A stretch of 64,000 nucleotides of DNA from an uncultured Bacteroidota bacterium. Lineage in GTDB: Bacteria > Bacteroidota > Bacteroidia > Flavobacteriales > Flavobacteriaceae. The translations under genes and the position numbers were made by a program. The notes beneath the pieces were generated by a model that saw nothing but the letters and a program-made list of their open reading frames with translations, had not been told where the DNA came from and made no database searches. Location of the stretch: positions 180,205-244,204 of the forward strand of contig CACKBL010000001.1 in the NCBI GenBank assembly GCA_902598305.1, written 5' to 3'. Below are positions 1 to 9,210 of this stretch, piece after piece (position 1 is the first letter of the stretch; each line of letters opens with the position of its first letter).

Positions 1-663
1 GGTGGTTTGGGGAGAATTAATACCCAAGGATTAGGTTCATATAGATATGAGATTAAATTTAAAGGACCTGGTGGTCACTCATGGGGTGCATTTGGACTTG
101 CAAATCCACATCACGCACTTGGTGATGCTATATCAAAATTTGTCGAAAAAGCAGATGAATACACTTCAAAAGGACCAAAAACCAGTTACAATGTTGGAGT
201 AATTAATGGTGGTACGTCAATAAACTCTATTCCTTATGAATCAAGCATGCTTATTGATATTCGCTCAGTTAGACCTGAAAATCTAGATGATATGGAAGTC
301 ATTCTTAAAAAGACATCAGAAGATGCATTAGCAAAGCAAAATGCTATGAAAAGAATAGGACCAAATTTAGAGCTAGAAATAAATAAAATTGGGAATAGGC
401 CATCCGGAAAAGTTGATGTAAAAAATCATTTGGTTCAAAGAGCAATTGCTGCAACAAATTATATGGGAGGAGAGCCAAAATTAACTATAGGTTCTACAGA
501 TTCAAATGTGCCAATTGCACTGGGTCTACCAGCTATAACAATAGGACGAGGTGGTGACGGTGGAAAAAATCACTCTCTAGACGAGTGGTGGCTAAACAAA
601 GATGGTTACAAAGCAATACACTTGGCACTCTTGGTCCTGTTGGCCGAAACTGGATATAAATAA
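1..663 (+). CDS. M20 family metallopeptidase, 3' part (5' end outside window)
   Basis: The reading frame is open from base 1, so the TTG listed as a start at base 7 is not a real start and the gene continues to the left. The visible 220 codons hold the dimerisation (lid) domain, beginning near GPGGHSWGAFG, and the C-terminal part of the catalytic domain, with the GSTDSNVP and NHSLDEWW segments that carry late metal and substrate contacts in M20 enzymes. The family includes PepT-like aminopeptidases and amidohydrolases; the substrate cannot be told. Any signal peptide and the first metal ligands lie outside the window. The stop abuts the stop of the convergent alkB-like gene with no spacer. 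Confidence 0.85.
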   Translation, partial: GGLGRINTQGLGSYRYEIKFKGPGGHSWGAFGLANPHHALGDAISKFVEKADEYTSKGPKTSYNVGVINGGTSINSIPYESSMLIDIRSVRPENLDDMEVILKKTSEDALAKQNAMKRIGPNLELEINKIGNRPSGKVDVKNHLVQRAIAATNYMGGEPKLTIGSTDSNVPIALGLPAITIGRGGDGGKNHSLDEWWLNKDGYKAIHLALLVLLAETGYK

Positions 664-1695
664 TTATTTATTTGGAATTCTAGAATTCATTAATTTAAAC
701 CAAATAGGCGGTAATAAGGCAATTAAAATAGAGGTTGGGTATCCATAGGGTAATTGTGGACTTACAGGCTGATTTTCTAGAATTTGATATTTTTTTGAAG
801 CAGAAAAATGATGATCACTATGACGAGTGAGTTCATACAATACAATTCTTCCAATAATATGATTAGAATTCCATGAATGATGTAGTTGAACTCTTTCATA
901 TCTTCCAGAAGGCAAAATTTTTCTTTCAAGACCGTAATGCTCAATGTAATTTATTGTCTCGAGGAATAGGAATGAAATAACTCCGACGATTAAGGCTACA
1001 ATTAATCCCTTAAGTCCAAAAATATAAAAAACAAAAAGGAGATATAAACTTTGAAAAGCAATGTACCAAATCATATCGTTTTGAAAAGAGACAAATCTTT
1101 TATTATTTCTTTTAAGAATTAAAATTTGAGTTTTCCACGCATTTATGTATTGCCAAAAAACGGATGTAAACCAAAAATTGTAAACACTTTGATTAAATTT
1201 TGAAGTTGCAGGATCTTTGGGAGTAGCAACATTTATATGATGACCAAAATTATGTTCAATATAAAAATGCATGTAAAGGCAAGGCATTAACAATATTTTT
1301 GATAGAGTTTTTTCAAATTGTGATTTTCTGTGCCCTAACTCGTGAGCAACGTTAATGGCATTTGTTGCAAGCAAAATACCTAAAGACAAAATCATTCCAA
1401 TATATTCATAAAAAAAGTATGTGGAGCTTGTAATTACAAAAAAACCATAAAAAAGGATTGAAAAAACAAATGGAAGATTTAAATAAAGTAGAACATCAAA
1501 TAAAAAGTTAGCAAGTCTGTTGCTTTTCTCTTCTTCAGTGTATTTTTTGTCAGAGTCTTTTAAAATAATTTCTAAAATAGGAATGAATATAAATGCATAA
1601 ATGGGAGCAGTATATGAGAAAATACCCTTAAAGTATACTGAAATAAAAGTAACTAAAGGAATTGAATAAGCAAACAAATACTTTAAGTCTTTCAT
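664..1695 (-). CDS. alkB: AlkB-like integral membrane non-haem di-iron hydroxylase (alkane 1-monooxygenase family)
   Basis: This 343-residue polytopic protein has all the histidine boxes of membrane alkane hydroxylases: HELGHRKS at about 118-125, EHNFGHH at about 147-153, NYIEHYGL near 250 and LTRHSDHH near 290. Family members hydroxylate the terminal carbon of alkanes or other alkyl chains in the inner membrane using electrons from rubredoxin. No rubredoxin, rubredoxin reductase or alcohol dehydrogenase gene lies beside it, so the electron partner must be elsewhere and the natural substrate is an inference. The start is an ATG directly preceded by a run of fourteen A on the coding strand. 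It converges on the M20 gene and is divergent from the TauE-like gene, 44 bases away. Confidence 0.85.
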   Translation of the reverse strand: MKDLKYLFAYSIPLVTFISVYFKGIFSYTAPIYAFIFIPILEIILKDSDKKYTEEEKSNRLANFLFDVLLYLNLPFVFSILFYGFFVITSSTYFFYEYIGMILSLGILLATNAINVAHELGHRKSQFEKTLSKILLMPCLYMHFYIEHNFGHHINVATPKDPATSKFNQSVYNFWFTSVFWQYINAWKTQILILKRNNKRFVSFQNDMIWYIAFQSLYLLFVFYIFGLKGLIVALIVGVISFLFLETINYIEHYGLERKILPSGRYERVQLHHSWNSNHIIGRIVLYELTRHSDHHFSASKKYQILENQPVSPQLPYGYPTSILIALLPPIWFKLMNSRIPNK

Positions 1696-1739
1696 TTTTT
1701 TTTTTTTTGCAATTTAAGAATTTTTACTAATTAATTTAA

Positions 1740-2504
1740 ATGTTTATTTTGGCTCCCAACTTAAACCATTCTGTGGAATCTTTACCTATAATAATTTCAA
1801 TACTAGCGTCAATCATTGTAGGGATATCTAAAGCTGGTGTAAAAGGTATTGGTGTTTTTTTTGTGATTCTACTTGCATACTCATATGAACCCAAGATATC
1901 AACTGGGATTTTGTTGCCTCTTTTAATAGTTGGAGACCTTTTTGCAATAATTTATTATAAAAAAAACATAGTTTGGAAATACATCTTTCAACTTATTCCA
2001 TGGATGGCTATTGGAGTAATTTTTGCTACTTTAACTGGAGATATAATTGATGAAATAGCTTTTAAAAGACTTATGTCTATTGTGATTTTTTTATCTGTTC
2101 TAATCATGTTGTTTATGAATGATAAAATGTCAAATTTAATTTCAAAGCACTGGAGTTTTGGTCCACTATTAGGGGGAGCTGCTGGTTTTACAACAATGAT
2201 AGGTAATGCAGCCGGTCCACTTGCAAATATTTATTTTATAGCTATGAAAGTGGAAAAAAAACCCTTCATTTCATCTTCAGCCTATATATTTTTTTTAATA
2301 AATATAATTAAACTGCCTTTTCATATTTTTATTTGGAAAACTATAAACTATTATAGTCTAATTGAAAGTCTAAAAATGACACCATTTGTTTTTTTAGGCC
2401 TTATAATTGGAGTATATATCGTTGACAAAATCACTGAGAAATACTATTCTAAACTTATCTTAATTCTAACAGCTGCAAGCTCAATGTTTTTTCTATTTAG
2501 CTAG
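1740..2504 (+). CDS. TauE/SafE family (DUF81) membrane permease
   Basis: This 254-residue protein is almost entirely hydrophobic with about eight predicted membrane segments. The N-terminal half has the IVGISKAGVKGIG stretch that resembles the first repeat signature of TauE/SafE proteins, and a similar glycine-rich segment (LLGGAAGFTTMIGNAAGP) opens the second repeat. The family exports or imports sulfite, sulfoacetate and other small organic anions, but substrate cannot be assigned. It is transcribed divergently from alkB, and its last 12 bases overlap the end of the convergent acs gene. Confidence 0.8.
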   Translation: MFILAPNLNHSVESLPIIISILASIIVGISKAGVKGIGVFFVILLAYSYEPKISTGILLPLLIVGDLFAIIYYKKNIVWKYIFQLIPWMAIGVIFATLTGDIIDEIAFKRLMSIVIFLSVLIMLFMNDKMSNLISKHWSFGPLLGGAAGFTTMIGNAAGPLANIYFIAMKVEKKPFISSSAYIFFLINIIKLPFHIFIWKTINYYSLIESLKMTPFVFLGLIIGVYIVDKITEKYYSKLILILTAASSMFFLFS

Positions 2505-4400
2505 TTTATTTTTAATTTCATCTACAACTTCTGGATTTAACAAAGTAGAAATGTCACCTAGCTTCTCGAAATCACCGGATGCTAACTTTCTTAGTATTCT
2601 TCTCATAATCTTTCCGCTTCTTGTTTTTGGCAATCCTGAAACAACAACGATTTTTTCGGGTTTTGCAATGGGCCCAATTTGATTAGAAACCAAATCCCTA
2701 AGTTCAACAGTTAATTTGCTAGTTTCAACTTTACTTTTTAAAATTACATATGCCATTAAAGCATTTCCTTTAACCTCATGGGGATATCCTATAACAGCAC
2801 TCTCAGCTACATCCTTGTGTTCATTGATTGAATTCTCAATTGGGGCTGTTCCAAGATTATGCCCGGAAACTATTACAACATCGTCTACTCTACCTGTTAT
2901 TCTAAAATTTCCATCTACGTCTCTTAAAGAACCATCTCCAGGAAAATAATATCCTTCATATGCAGTGAAGTAAACTTCTTTATATCTAGTATGGTCTCCA
3001 TAAATTGTCCTAGCAATACCTGGCCATGGAAATTTAATAGCTAAGATACCTTCAGCCTCTTTTTCTGTAATCTCCTGACCTTTATTATTTAAAAGAACCG
3101 GTCTAATACCTGGTATCGGTTTTGTTGCAAATGTGGGTTTTTGATCTGTTACACCTGGTAGGGAGGATATCATTATTCCACCAGTTTCAGTTTGCCACCA
3201 CGTATCAACAATTGGGGTTTTATTTTTTCCTATATTTTGATTATACCAATTCCAAGCCTCAAGATTAATTGGTTCACCAACAGAACCAAGAACCTTTAAA
3301 GAACTTAAGTCGTGTCCATCAATTAATTTTAATGGTTGCTTTGCTAGTGTTCTTATGGCGGTGGGGGCTGTATAAAATTGATTTACCTTATATTTTTCAC
3401 ATACTTCCCAAAATCTATTCCAATTTGGATAAGAGGGTATACCTTCAAAGTGAACGGAGGTAGCACCAACCGCCATAGGGCCATATATCATATAGCTGTG
3501 GCCAGTTATCCATCCAATGTCTGCTGTACACCAATATATGTCTCCCTCTTTATATTGAAACACATTCAAAAATGTATAGGCGGTATACACCATGTATCCA
3601 GCGCAAGTATGTACCATACCTTTTGGTTTCCCCGTCGAACCAGATGTATATAAAATAAATAATGGATCTTCTGAATCCATTACTTCTGGTTCACAGTAAT
3701 CCGAAAGACCTTCGATAAAATCATGCCACCAGATGTCAACTCTTTCGTTCCATTTAATTTTTTGAAACGTCCTTTGTAAAACAATACATTTTATTATGCT
3801 TTCACATTCATCTAAGGCTTCATCTACAATTTTTTTTAATGGAACAGTTTTATCGCCTCTAAAAGCTCCATCAGCTGTAATTATAAGATTACATTTGGCA
3901 TCATTTATCCTAGTTGATAATGCTGCAGCAGAAAAACCCCCAAAAACTACAGAATGAACAGCACCTATTCTTGCACATGCAAGAACAGCAATAGTCAGCT
4001 CAGGTACCATGGGCATATAAATACAAACCCTATCCCCTTTTTTAATGCCCTGGTTCTTTAAACCATTTGCAAATTTACATACCAAAGAAAGAAGCTCACT
4101 ATAAGTATATTTTACAGATTTATCATTTGGATCATTGGGCTCCCATAAAATTGCTAATTTGTCAGGGTTTTTATCCACGTGTCTATCTAAACAATTAACA
4201 GTTATATTTAGTTTACCATTTATAAACCACTCTGTTTTTGGTATGCTCCAATCAAAACTTAATATTTGATCCCATTTTTTAAACCAACTAAACGTAGATG
4301 CAATTTCAGACCAAAATAGCTCTGGATTATCTATTGATTTAGTCCTTGCAGTTTCAAAATTTTCTTGGGATTTAATTTGATAAAATTCAATTGGGTTCAT
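2493..4400 (-). CDS. acs: Acetyl-CoA synthetase (acetate-CoA ligase, AMP-forming)
   Basis: Converts acetate, ATP and CoA into acetyl-CoA through an acetyl-adenylate in the cytoplasm. With the ATG at 4400 the product is about 635 residues, normal for Acs. The adenylate-forming P-loop YTSGSTGKPKGMVH is present, as are the WWQTETGG motif, the hinge region GRVDDVV and the C-terminal PKTRSGKIMRR segment whose lysine is the acetylation-regulated catalytic residue in this family. The ORF track start is a TTG four codons upstream; I prefer the ATG giving MNPIEFYQ. It is divergent from the asparaginase-glp operon, with an 86-base shared upstream region. Confidence 0.93.
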   Translation of the reverse strand: MNPIEFYQIKSQENFETARTKSIDNPELFWSEIASTFSWFKKWDQILSFDWSIPKTEWFINGKLNITVNCLDRHVDKNPDKLAILWEPNDPNDKSVKYTYSELLSLVCKFANGLKNQGIKKGDRVCIYMPMVPELTIAVLACARIGAVHSVVFGGFSAAALSTRINDAKCNLIITADGAFRGDKTVPLKKIVDEALDECESIIKCIVLQRTFQKIKWNERVDIWWHDFIEGLSDYCEPEVMDSEDPLFILYTSGSTGKPKGMVHTCAGYMVYTAYTFLNVFQYKEGDIYWCTADIGWITGHSYMIYGPMAVGATSVHFEGIPSYPNWNRFWEVCEKYKVNQFYTAPTAIRTLAKQPLKLIDGHDLSSLKVLGSVGEPINLEAWNWYNQNIGKNKTPIVDTWWQTETGGIMISSLPGVTDQKPTFATKPIPGIRPVLLNNKGQEITEKEAEGILAIKFPWPGIARTIYGDHTRYKEVYFTAYEGYYFPGDGSLRDVDGNFRITGRVDDVVIVSGHNLGTAPIENSINEHKDVAESAVIGYPHEVKGNALMAYVILKSKVETSKLTVELRDLVSNQIGPIAKPEKIVVVSGLPKTRSGKIMRRILRKLASGDFEKLGDISTLLNPEVVDEIKNKLAK

Positions 4401-4486
4401 ACAAATTGTCAAATTTTACATCCGTCGAATATATTAAATATTTATCAATGTTAGGTCAGCTGATTGTATTTTAATAAATTACGAAT

Positions 4487-5449
4487 GTGAATAGAAGATT
4501 ATTTTTTAATAGATTATTAATAGGTGTTGGTGCAGCATCAATTGTGAAAGAACGAACTTACGCTAATAAAAAAAAAAATAACGATATGGTAAAAAATCCT
4601 ATATCAATTTGTACATGGGATTTTAAAGAGGCAAACTTTCAGGCTGGAATGGCACTAGAAAGTGGAAAAGATTCGTTATCATCTGCAATTATTGGAGCAA
4701 ATGTTGAAGAAGAAAATCCCAAAAATTCGACTGTTGGATATGGTGGTGCCCCAGACAGAGAAGGTACAGTTACTCTAGATGCTGCCGTTATGGATTACAA
4801 AGGGAATTGTGGATCCGTTTTAGGGGTTGAAAAAATTGTTAATGTTAGTTCTTTAGCAAAAGATGTTATGGAAAAAACACCTCATGTGATTTTATCTGGA
4901 AAAGGGGCTCAAAATTTTGCTTTAAATAATGGCTATAAATTAAACTCTTTACTAACTGAAGATTCAAAAAGAAAGTGGATGGAGTGGAAAAAGAAGTCAG
5001 TTTATAATCCCAAAACAAATGTTGATAACCATGATACCATCGGCATTCTTTGCCTTGACAAAAAAGGAAATATCGGAGGAGTTTGCAGTACAAGTGGTTT
5101 AGCATATAAAATGGAAGGTCGGATTGGAGACTCACCCATTATTGGTTCTGGATTGTACATAGATAACGATGTAGGCGGAGCTGTTGCTACCGGGATGGGT
5201 GAAGAAATTATAAAAATTGTTGGGTCATTTCTGGTAGTTGAACTAATGCGAAATGGTAAAACCCCAAAACAAGCTTGCGACGAAGCTATCTTAAGAATTT
5301 ATAGAAAAAATAAAAGTCCAAAATTTCAAGTTGCTTTTTTAGCATTGGATAAACACGGAAATTCAGGATCAAGTTGTTTGCAAGAGGGTTTTAGTTATTA
5401 CCGATATAAAAATAACATTAATAAAAATTTTAAAGTCAAACCTATATAA
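4487..5449 (+). CDS. Glycosylasparaginase / isoaspartyl peptidase family Ntn-hydrolase, exported
   Basis: Members cleave the GlcNAc-asparagine bond of glycopeptides or isoaspartyl bonds after autocatalytic cleavage that exposes an N-terminal threonine. The HDTIGIL motif at about 182-188 marks the expected cleavage point (Thr184), and the IIGSGLYIDNDVGGA and ATGMGEE segments match the beta subunit. The N-terminus (MNRRLFFNRLLIGVGAAS) looks like an export signal, possibly Tat because of the twin arginine. The start is GTG at 4487; an ATG two bases earlier is out of frame and runs directly into TGA. Only 6 bases separate it from glpK, so it probably heads the glycerol operon. Confidence 0.87.
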   Translation: MNRRLFFNRLLIGVGAASIVKERTYANKKKNNDMVKNPISICTWDFKEANFQAGMALESGKDSLSSAIIGANVEEENPKNSTVGYGGAPDREGTVTLDAAVMDYKGNCGSVLGVEKIVNVSSLAKDVMEKTPHVILSGKGAQNFALNNGYKLNSLLTEDSKRKWMEWKKKSVYNPKTNVDNHDTIGILCLDKKGNIGGVCSTSGLAYKMEGRIGDSPIIGSGLYIDNDVGGAVATGMGEEIIKIVGSFLVVELMRNGKTPKQACDEAILRIYRKNKSPKFQVAFLALDKHGNSGSSCLQEGFSYYRYKNNINKNFKVKPI

Positions 5450-5455
5450 ATTAAA

Positions 5456-6928
5456 ATGGAAAGTATTATAGCCATCGATGCAGGAACCACAAGCTCCAGA
5501 ACTATAGCTTTTAACAAAAAAATCCAGCAATTAGCCATTTCACAATTTGAGTTTACCCAAATTTTCCCGAAAAAAAGTTGGGTTGAGCATAATCCAAATG
5601 AAATATGGGAGACTCAACTAAAAGCAATAAAAGAAGTTTTAAAAAGTGATAAGATAGATATAGAAAAAATTAAATCAATTGGAATTACAAATCAAAGGGA
5701 AACAACTGTAATATGGAACAGAGACAATGGAAAACCAATATATAACGCAATAGTCTGGCAAGATAGAAGAACCGCCCAAATGTGTGAAAATTTGAGTAAA
5801 CAAACAACCACCTTTCTTGAAAAAACAGGACTTGTCCTTGATGCTTACTTTTCCGGAACAAAAGTTAAATGGATATTAGATAATGTTAAAGATGCTAGAG
5901 AACTTGCAGTTCAAGGAAAACTTGCCTTTGGAACTATAGATACCTGGCTAATATGGAAATTAACAAAAGGAAAAGTTCATGTTACCGACGTAACCAATGC
6001 AAGCAGAACCCTTCTTTTTAACATAAATACTTTACAATGGGATGACGAACTTTTAGATATATTAAATATACCTAAGGAACTACTCCCAAAAGTTGTTAGT
6101 TCTTCAGAGATTATAGGCCATACAGATTCATCCTTATTTGGTAAAAAAATCCCAATTAGTGGAATTGCTGGTGATCAACAATCAGCACTATTTGGACAAA
6201 TGTGCATAAAAGAAGGAGATGTTAAAAATACCTATGGAACTGGATGTTTTTGTATAATGAATACAGGAAAAAAAATTATTAAATCAAAAAATAGGATGTT
6301 ATCAACAATAGCTTGGAAATTAAACAATGAAGTGACTTATGCTTTAGAGGGAAGTGTTTTTATTGCTGGCGCAATAGTTCAATGGCTTAGAGATAAATTA
6401 AATATAATAAAAAATGCATCTGAAATTGAGAATTTGGCTAAACAAGTAGATGATAATGGAGGAATAACATTTATTCCCGCTTTATCTGGATTAGGTGCAC
6501 CGTATTGGAATCCAAATGCTACTGGAACAATATTTGGTCTTACTAGAGACTCCAATAAGTCTCACATCGCAAGAGCAGCGTTAGAAGCAATAGCCTTGAG
6601 ATCAAGAGAAATTATTTTAGAAATGCAAAAAGATGCAGGTTTTGAATTTGGTGAATTAAAAGTTGACGGTGGTGCTTCTAAAAACGATCTTTTGATGCAA
6701 GTACAAGCAAATTTACTTAACAAAGATGTTGTAAGGTCTAAATCTCCAGAGTCAACTGCACTAGGAGCAGCTTTTTTTGCAGGTTTATCCGTAGGTTTTT
6801 GGAATAATATTGAAGAAATAAAAAGCTTATGGGAAAAAGATATTACTTATCACCCTGAATCTGACTCAAAAAAAACACAAATAATAATAGATGAGTGGAA
6901 CAAAAGAATTAAGATGATAAATGGATAG
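5456..6928 (+). CDS. glpK: Glycerol kinase
   Basis: Phosphorylates glycerol to sn-glycerol 3-phosphate in the cytoplasm. The 490-residue FGGY-family protein has the N-terminal phosphate-binding loop AIDAGTTSSRT, the central GDQQSALFGQ motif, the GAPYWNPNATG segment and the C-terminal VDGGASKNDLLMQ adenosine-binding region, all in the usual order and at the usual length. Its stop overlaps the start of glpD by 8 bases, so kinase and dehydrogenase are translationally coupled, and glpF follows. The set gives uptake, phosphorylation and oxidation of glycerol in one transcript. Confidence 0.96.
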   Translation: MESIIAIDAGTTSSRTIAFNKKIQQLAISQFEFTQIFPKKSWVEHNPNEIWETQLKAIKEVLKSDKIDIEKIKSIGITNQRETTVIWNRDNGKPIYNAIVWQDRRTAQMCENLSKQTTTFLEKTGLVLDAYFSGTKVKWILDNVKDARELAVQGKLAFGTIDTWLIWKLTKGKVHVTDVTNASRTLLFNINTLQWDDELLDILNIPKELLPKVVSSSEIIGHTDSSLFGKKIPISGIAGDQQSALFGQMCIKEGDVKNTYGTGCFCIMNTGKKIIKSKNRMLSTIAWKLNNEVTYALEGSVFIAGAIVQWLRDKLNIIKNASEIENLAKQVDDNGGITFIPALSGLGAPYWNPNATGTIFGLTRDSNKSHIARAALEAIALRSREIILEMQKDAGFEFGELKVDGGASKNDLLMQVQANLLNKDVVRSKSPESTALGAAFFAGLSVGFWNNIEEIKSLWEKDITYHPESDSKKTQIIIDEWNKRIKMING

Positions 6929-8468
6929 ATTAAAAAGTCTTAAGAAAATATCCAAAAAAAAAATTTGGGATTTAATCATTATTGGAGGAGGCTCATCGGG
7001 TTTGGGAATTGCTGTAGATTCTGCAAGTCGAGGTTATAAAACATTACTAATAGAAAAACATGATTTTTCGAAGGGGACCTCTTCTAGAAGCACCAAACTA
7101 GTTCACGGTGGTGTAAGATATCTTCAAAACGGAGATATCTCACTTGTTGTAGAAGCCTTAAGAGAAAGGGGGATTATGAGAAAAAATGCACCTCACCTAG
7201 TAAGAGATTTAAGTTTTGTTATCCCCTCTTATGATTGGTGGAATAGTCCTTTTTATGGGATTGGCCTAAAAATCTATGATATGATGTCTGGAAAACTTGG
7301 TTTAGGTCCTTCCACTTTACTAAGTAGGGACGAGATAATCAAATTAATTCCAAATGTTAAAAAAAATGGTTTAAAAGGAGGTGTGATTTATAATGACGGT
7401 CAATTTGATGATGCCAGAATGGCTATTAGTTTAGCACAAACTGCAGAAAATCATGGGGCAACTTTGATAAATTATTTTGGAGTCGAAGATTTAATAAAAG
7501 AGAATGAAATGATTGCTGGAGTCGTTGCGAGAGATTCCATTAGAAATAAAACCTACAAAATAATGGCCAAAGGAGTTATAAATGCAACTGGGGTTTTTTC
7601 TGATTCGATAACAAATTTAGACATCAAAAAAAGAAAAAAAACAATAGTTCCTAGTCAAGGTGTCCATATTGTATTAGACAAATCTTTTTTGGCTGGTAAC
7701 CATGCGATCATGGTCCCACACACAACAGACGGTAGAGTCCTTTTCGCAGTTCCATGGAATAATTATGTCATTGTTGGAACTACAGATACTCAAATTGAAA
7801 AGAGTAATATAGAACCCATACCACTTGATGAAGAAATTAAGTTTATTTTAAAAAATGCTGGATCATATATGAAAAGTGCACCAACTATTAAAGATATAAA
7901 AAGTGTTTTCGCAGGTCTAAGACCCTTAGCAGCACCAGAAAACAATGAAAAGGCTACTAAAGAAATATCTAGACATCATAAAGTTACGGTAAGTACATCT
8001 GGTCTTATTAGTATACTTGGAGGAAAGTGGACCACATATAGGAAGATGGCTGAAGACACAGTCAACACCGCTCGATCGGTAGCTGGTCTTCAAGAAAGAG
8101 AATGTATTACTCATAATCTTACCATTCATGGTTATGATTATTCATCCAATTGGGAAAACCCAATACACTTTTATGGAACAGATATAGAAAAAATTGAAAA
8201 CTTGTGTAATGAAGGTAATATCTCGATTAGTGAAAAGTTTTTTATTTCAAAAAACCAGATAATATGGTCAATTCGAAATGAAATGGCAATGACTCTTGAA
8301 GATGTTATGGCTAGAAGAACAAGATCCTTATTTCTAGATGCTAGAGAGAGTCTGAAGATTTCCCCAAAAGTATTAGAAATTATGGCTAAAGAAATGAAAA
8401 AAAATATAGATTGGATTAAAAATGAAAGCGCTAACTTTGAAAAAATAGCAAGAAATTATATAGTATGA
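6921..8468 (+). CDS. glpD: Aerobic glycerol-3-phosphate dehydrogenase, FAD-dependent
   Basis: Oxidises glycerol 3-phosphate to dihydroxyacetone phosphate and passes electrons to the quinone pool at the inner membrane. The dinucleotide-binding motif IIGGGSSGLGIAVDSASRG lies at about residues 21-39, followed by the GTSSRSTKLVHGGVRYL signature typical of GlpD. The SILGGKWTTYRKMAED region and the C-terminal helical domain (from about 390) complete the 515-residue protein, normal for the family. It overlaps glpK upstream (8 bases) and glpF downstream (4 bases). Confidence 0.95.
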   Translation: MDRLKSLKKISKKKIWDLIIIGGGSSGLGIAVDSASRGYKTLLIEKHDFSKGTSSRSTKLVHGGVRYLQNGDISLVVEALRERGIMRKNAPHLVRDLSFVIPSYDWWNSPFYGIGLKIYDMMSGKLGLGPSTLLSRDEIIKLIPNVKKNGLKGGVIYNDGQFDDARMAISLAQTAENHGATLINYFGVEDLIKENEMIAGVVARDSIRNKTYKIMAKGVINATGVFSDSITNLDIKKRKKTIVPSQGVHIVLDKSFLAGNHAIMVPHTTDGRVLFAVPWNNYVIVGTTDTQIEKSNIEPIPLDEEIKFILKNAGSYMKSAPTIKDIKSVFAGLRPLAAPENNEKATKEISRHHKVTVSTSGLISILGGKWTTYRKMAEDTVNTARSVAGLQERECITHNLTIHGYDYSSNWENPIHFYGTDIEKIENLCNEGNISISEKFFISKNQIIWSIRNEMAMTLEDVMARRTRSLFLDARESLKISPKVLEIMAKEMKKNIDWIKNESANFEKIARNYIV

Positions 8469-9208
8469 TGAACAATCCACTAATTGCTGAATTTATTGGT
8501 ACTGGAATTTTACTTCTTCTTGGATGTGGAATTGTGGCAAATGTGAATCTTAAGAAAACAAAAGCTGAGGGTCAATCACCTTGGGTTCTTATCACATCCG
8601 CATGGGGATTTTCAGTTTTTGTTGGTGCTTACGTTGCAGGTAAATATAGCGGTGCCCATTTAAACCCCGCTGTTACAATAGGACTTGCAACAGCAGGAAA
8701 ATTTACTTGGAAAATGGTTTTGCCATACATAATATCTCAACTTTCAGGAGCTATGTTTGGATCCTGGATTGTTTATTTAGTTTATATTGATCATTACAGG
8801 CAAACCAAGGATGAAAAAATTGTCTTGAGTACATTTGCAACAGGTCCAGCAATTAGAAATTTTAAAAATAATTTTTTTAGCGAGTTTGTTGGAACCTTTA
8901 TTTTGGTATTCTGTATTTTCTTTATTGTAAATCCAAATATTGCTTTTGAAAACATTGAGACTATAAACTTTGGAATAGGTTCATTGGAGTCATTACCAGT
9001 TGGAATTTTAGTTTGGGTTATAGGAATGGGGCTCGGCGGCACTACAGGCTATGCTATAAACCCAGCGAGAGATTTGGGTCCAAGGATTGTTTATCAATTA
9101 TTACCAAGAAAAGAAAAAGATGCAGACTGGTCATACAGTTGGATTCCAATCGCAGGTCCTATCGGTGGAGCTATTTTTGCTGGGTTATCCTACAGTTTTT
9201 TAATATAA
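8465..9208 (+). CDS. glpF: Glycerol uptake facilitator, aquaglyceroporin family
   Basis: A 247-residue six-helix MIP channel. Both pore motifs are visible: GAHLNPAVT (NPA at about 67-69) and GYAINPARDLGPR (NPA at about 199-201). The aspartate directly after the second NPAR is the hallmark of glycerol facilitators rather than water-only aquaporins, and the operon position after glpK-glpD supports glycerol as substrate. Two adjacent ATG codons are possible starts; the first makes an ATGA overlap with the glpD stop. It is the last gene of the operon and is convergent with the 6S-like RNA and zapA. Confidence 0.95.
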   Translation: MMNNPLIAEFIGTGILLLLGCGIVANVNLKKTKAEGQSPWVLITSAWGFSVFVGAYVAGKYSGAHLNPAVTIGLATAGKFTWKMVLPYIISQLSGAMFGSWIVYLVYIDHYRQTKDEKIVLSTFATGPAIRNFKNNFFSEFVGTFILVFCIFFIVNPNIAFENIETINFGIGSLESLPVGILVWVIGMGLGGTTGYAINPARDLGPRIVYQLLPRKEKDADWSYSWIPIAGPIGGAIFAGLSYSFLI

Positions 9209-9210
9209 AA

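Noticed and set aside
664-4412. Alkane-degradation island of alkB, TauE-like permease and acs
   Set aside because: Orientation is mixed and rubredoxin, alcohol and aldehyde dehydrogenases are missing, so proximity alone does not support a dedicated pathway.
7926-8129. Minus-strand ORF within glpD
   Set aside because: A shadow of the conserved glpD coding frame; no domain and no start context. The same holds for the other short opposite-strand ORFs in the track.
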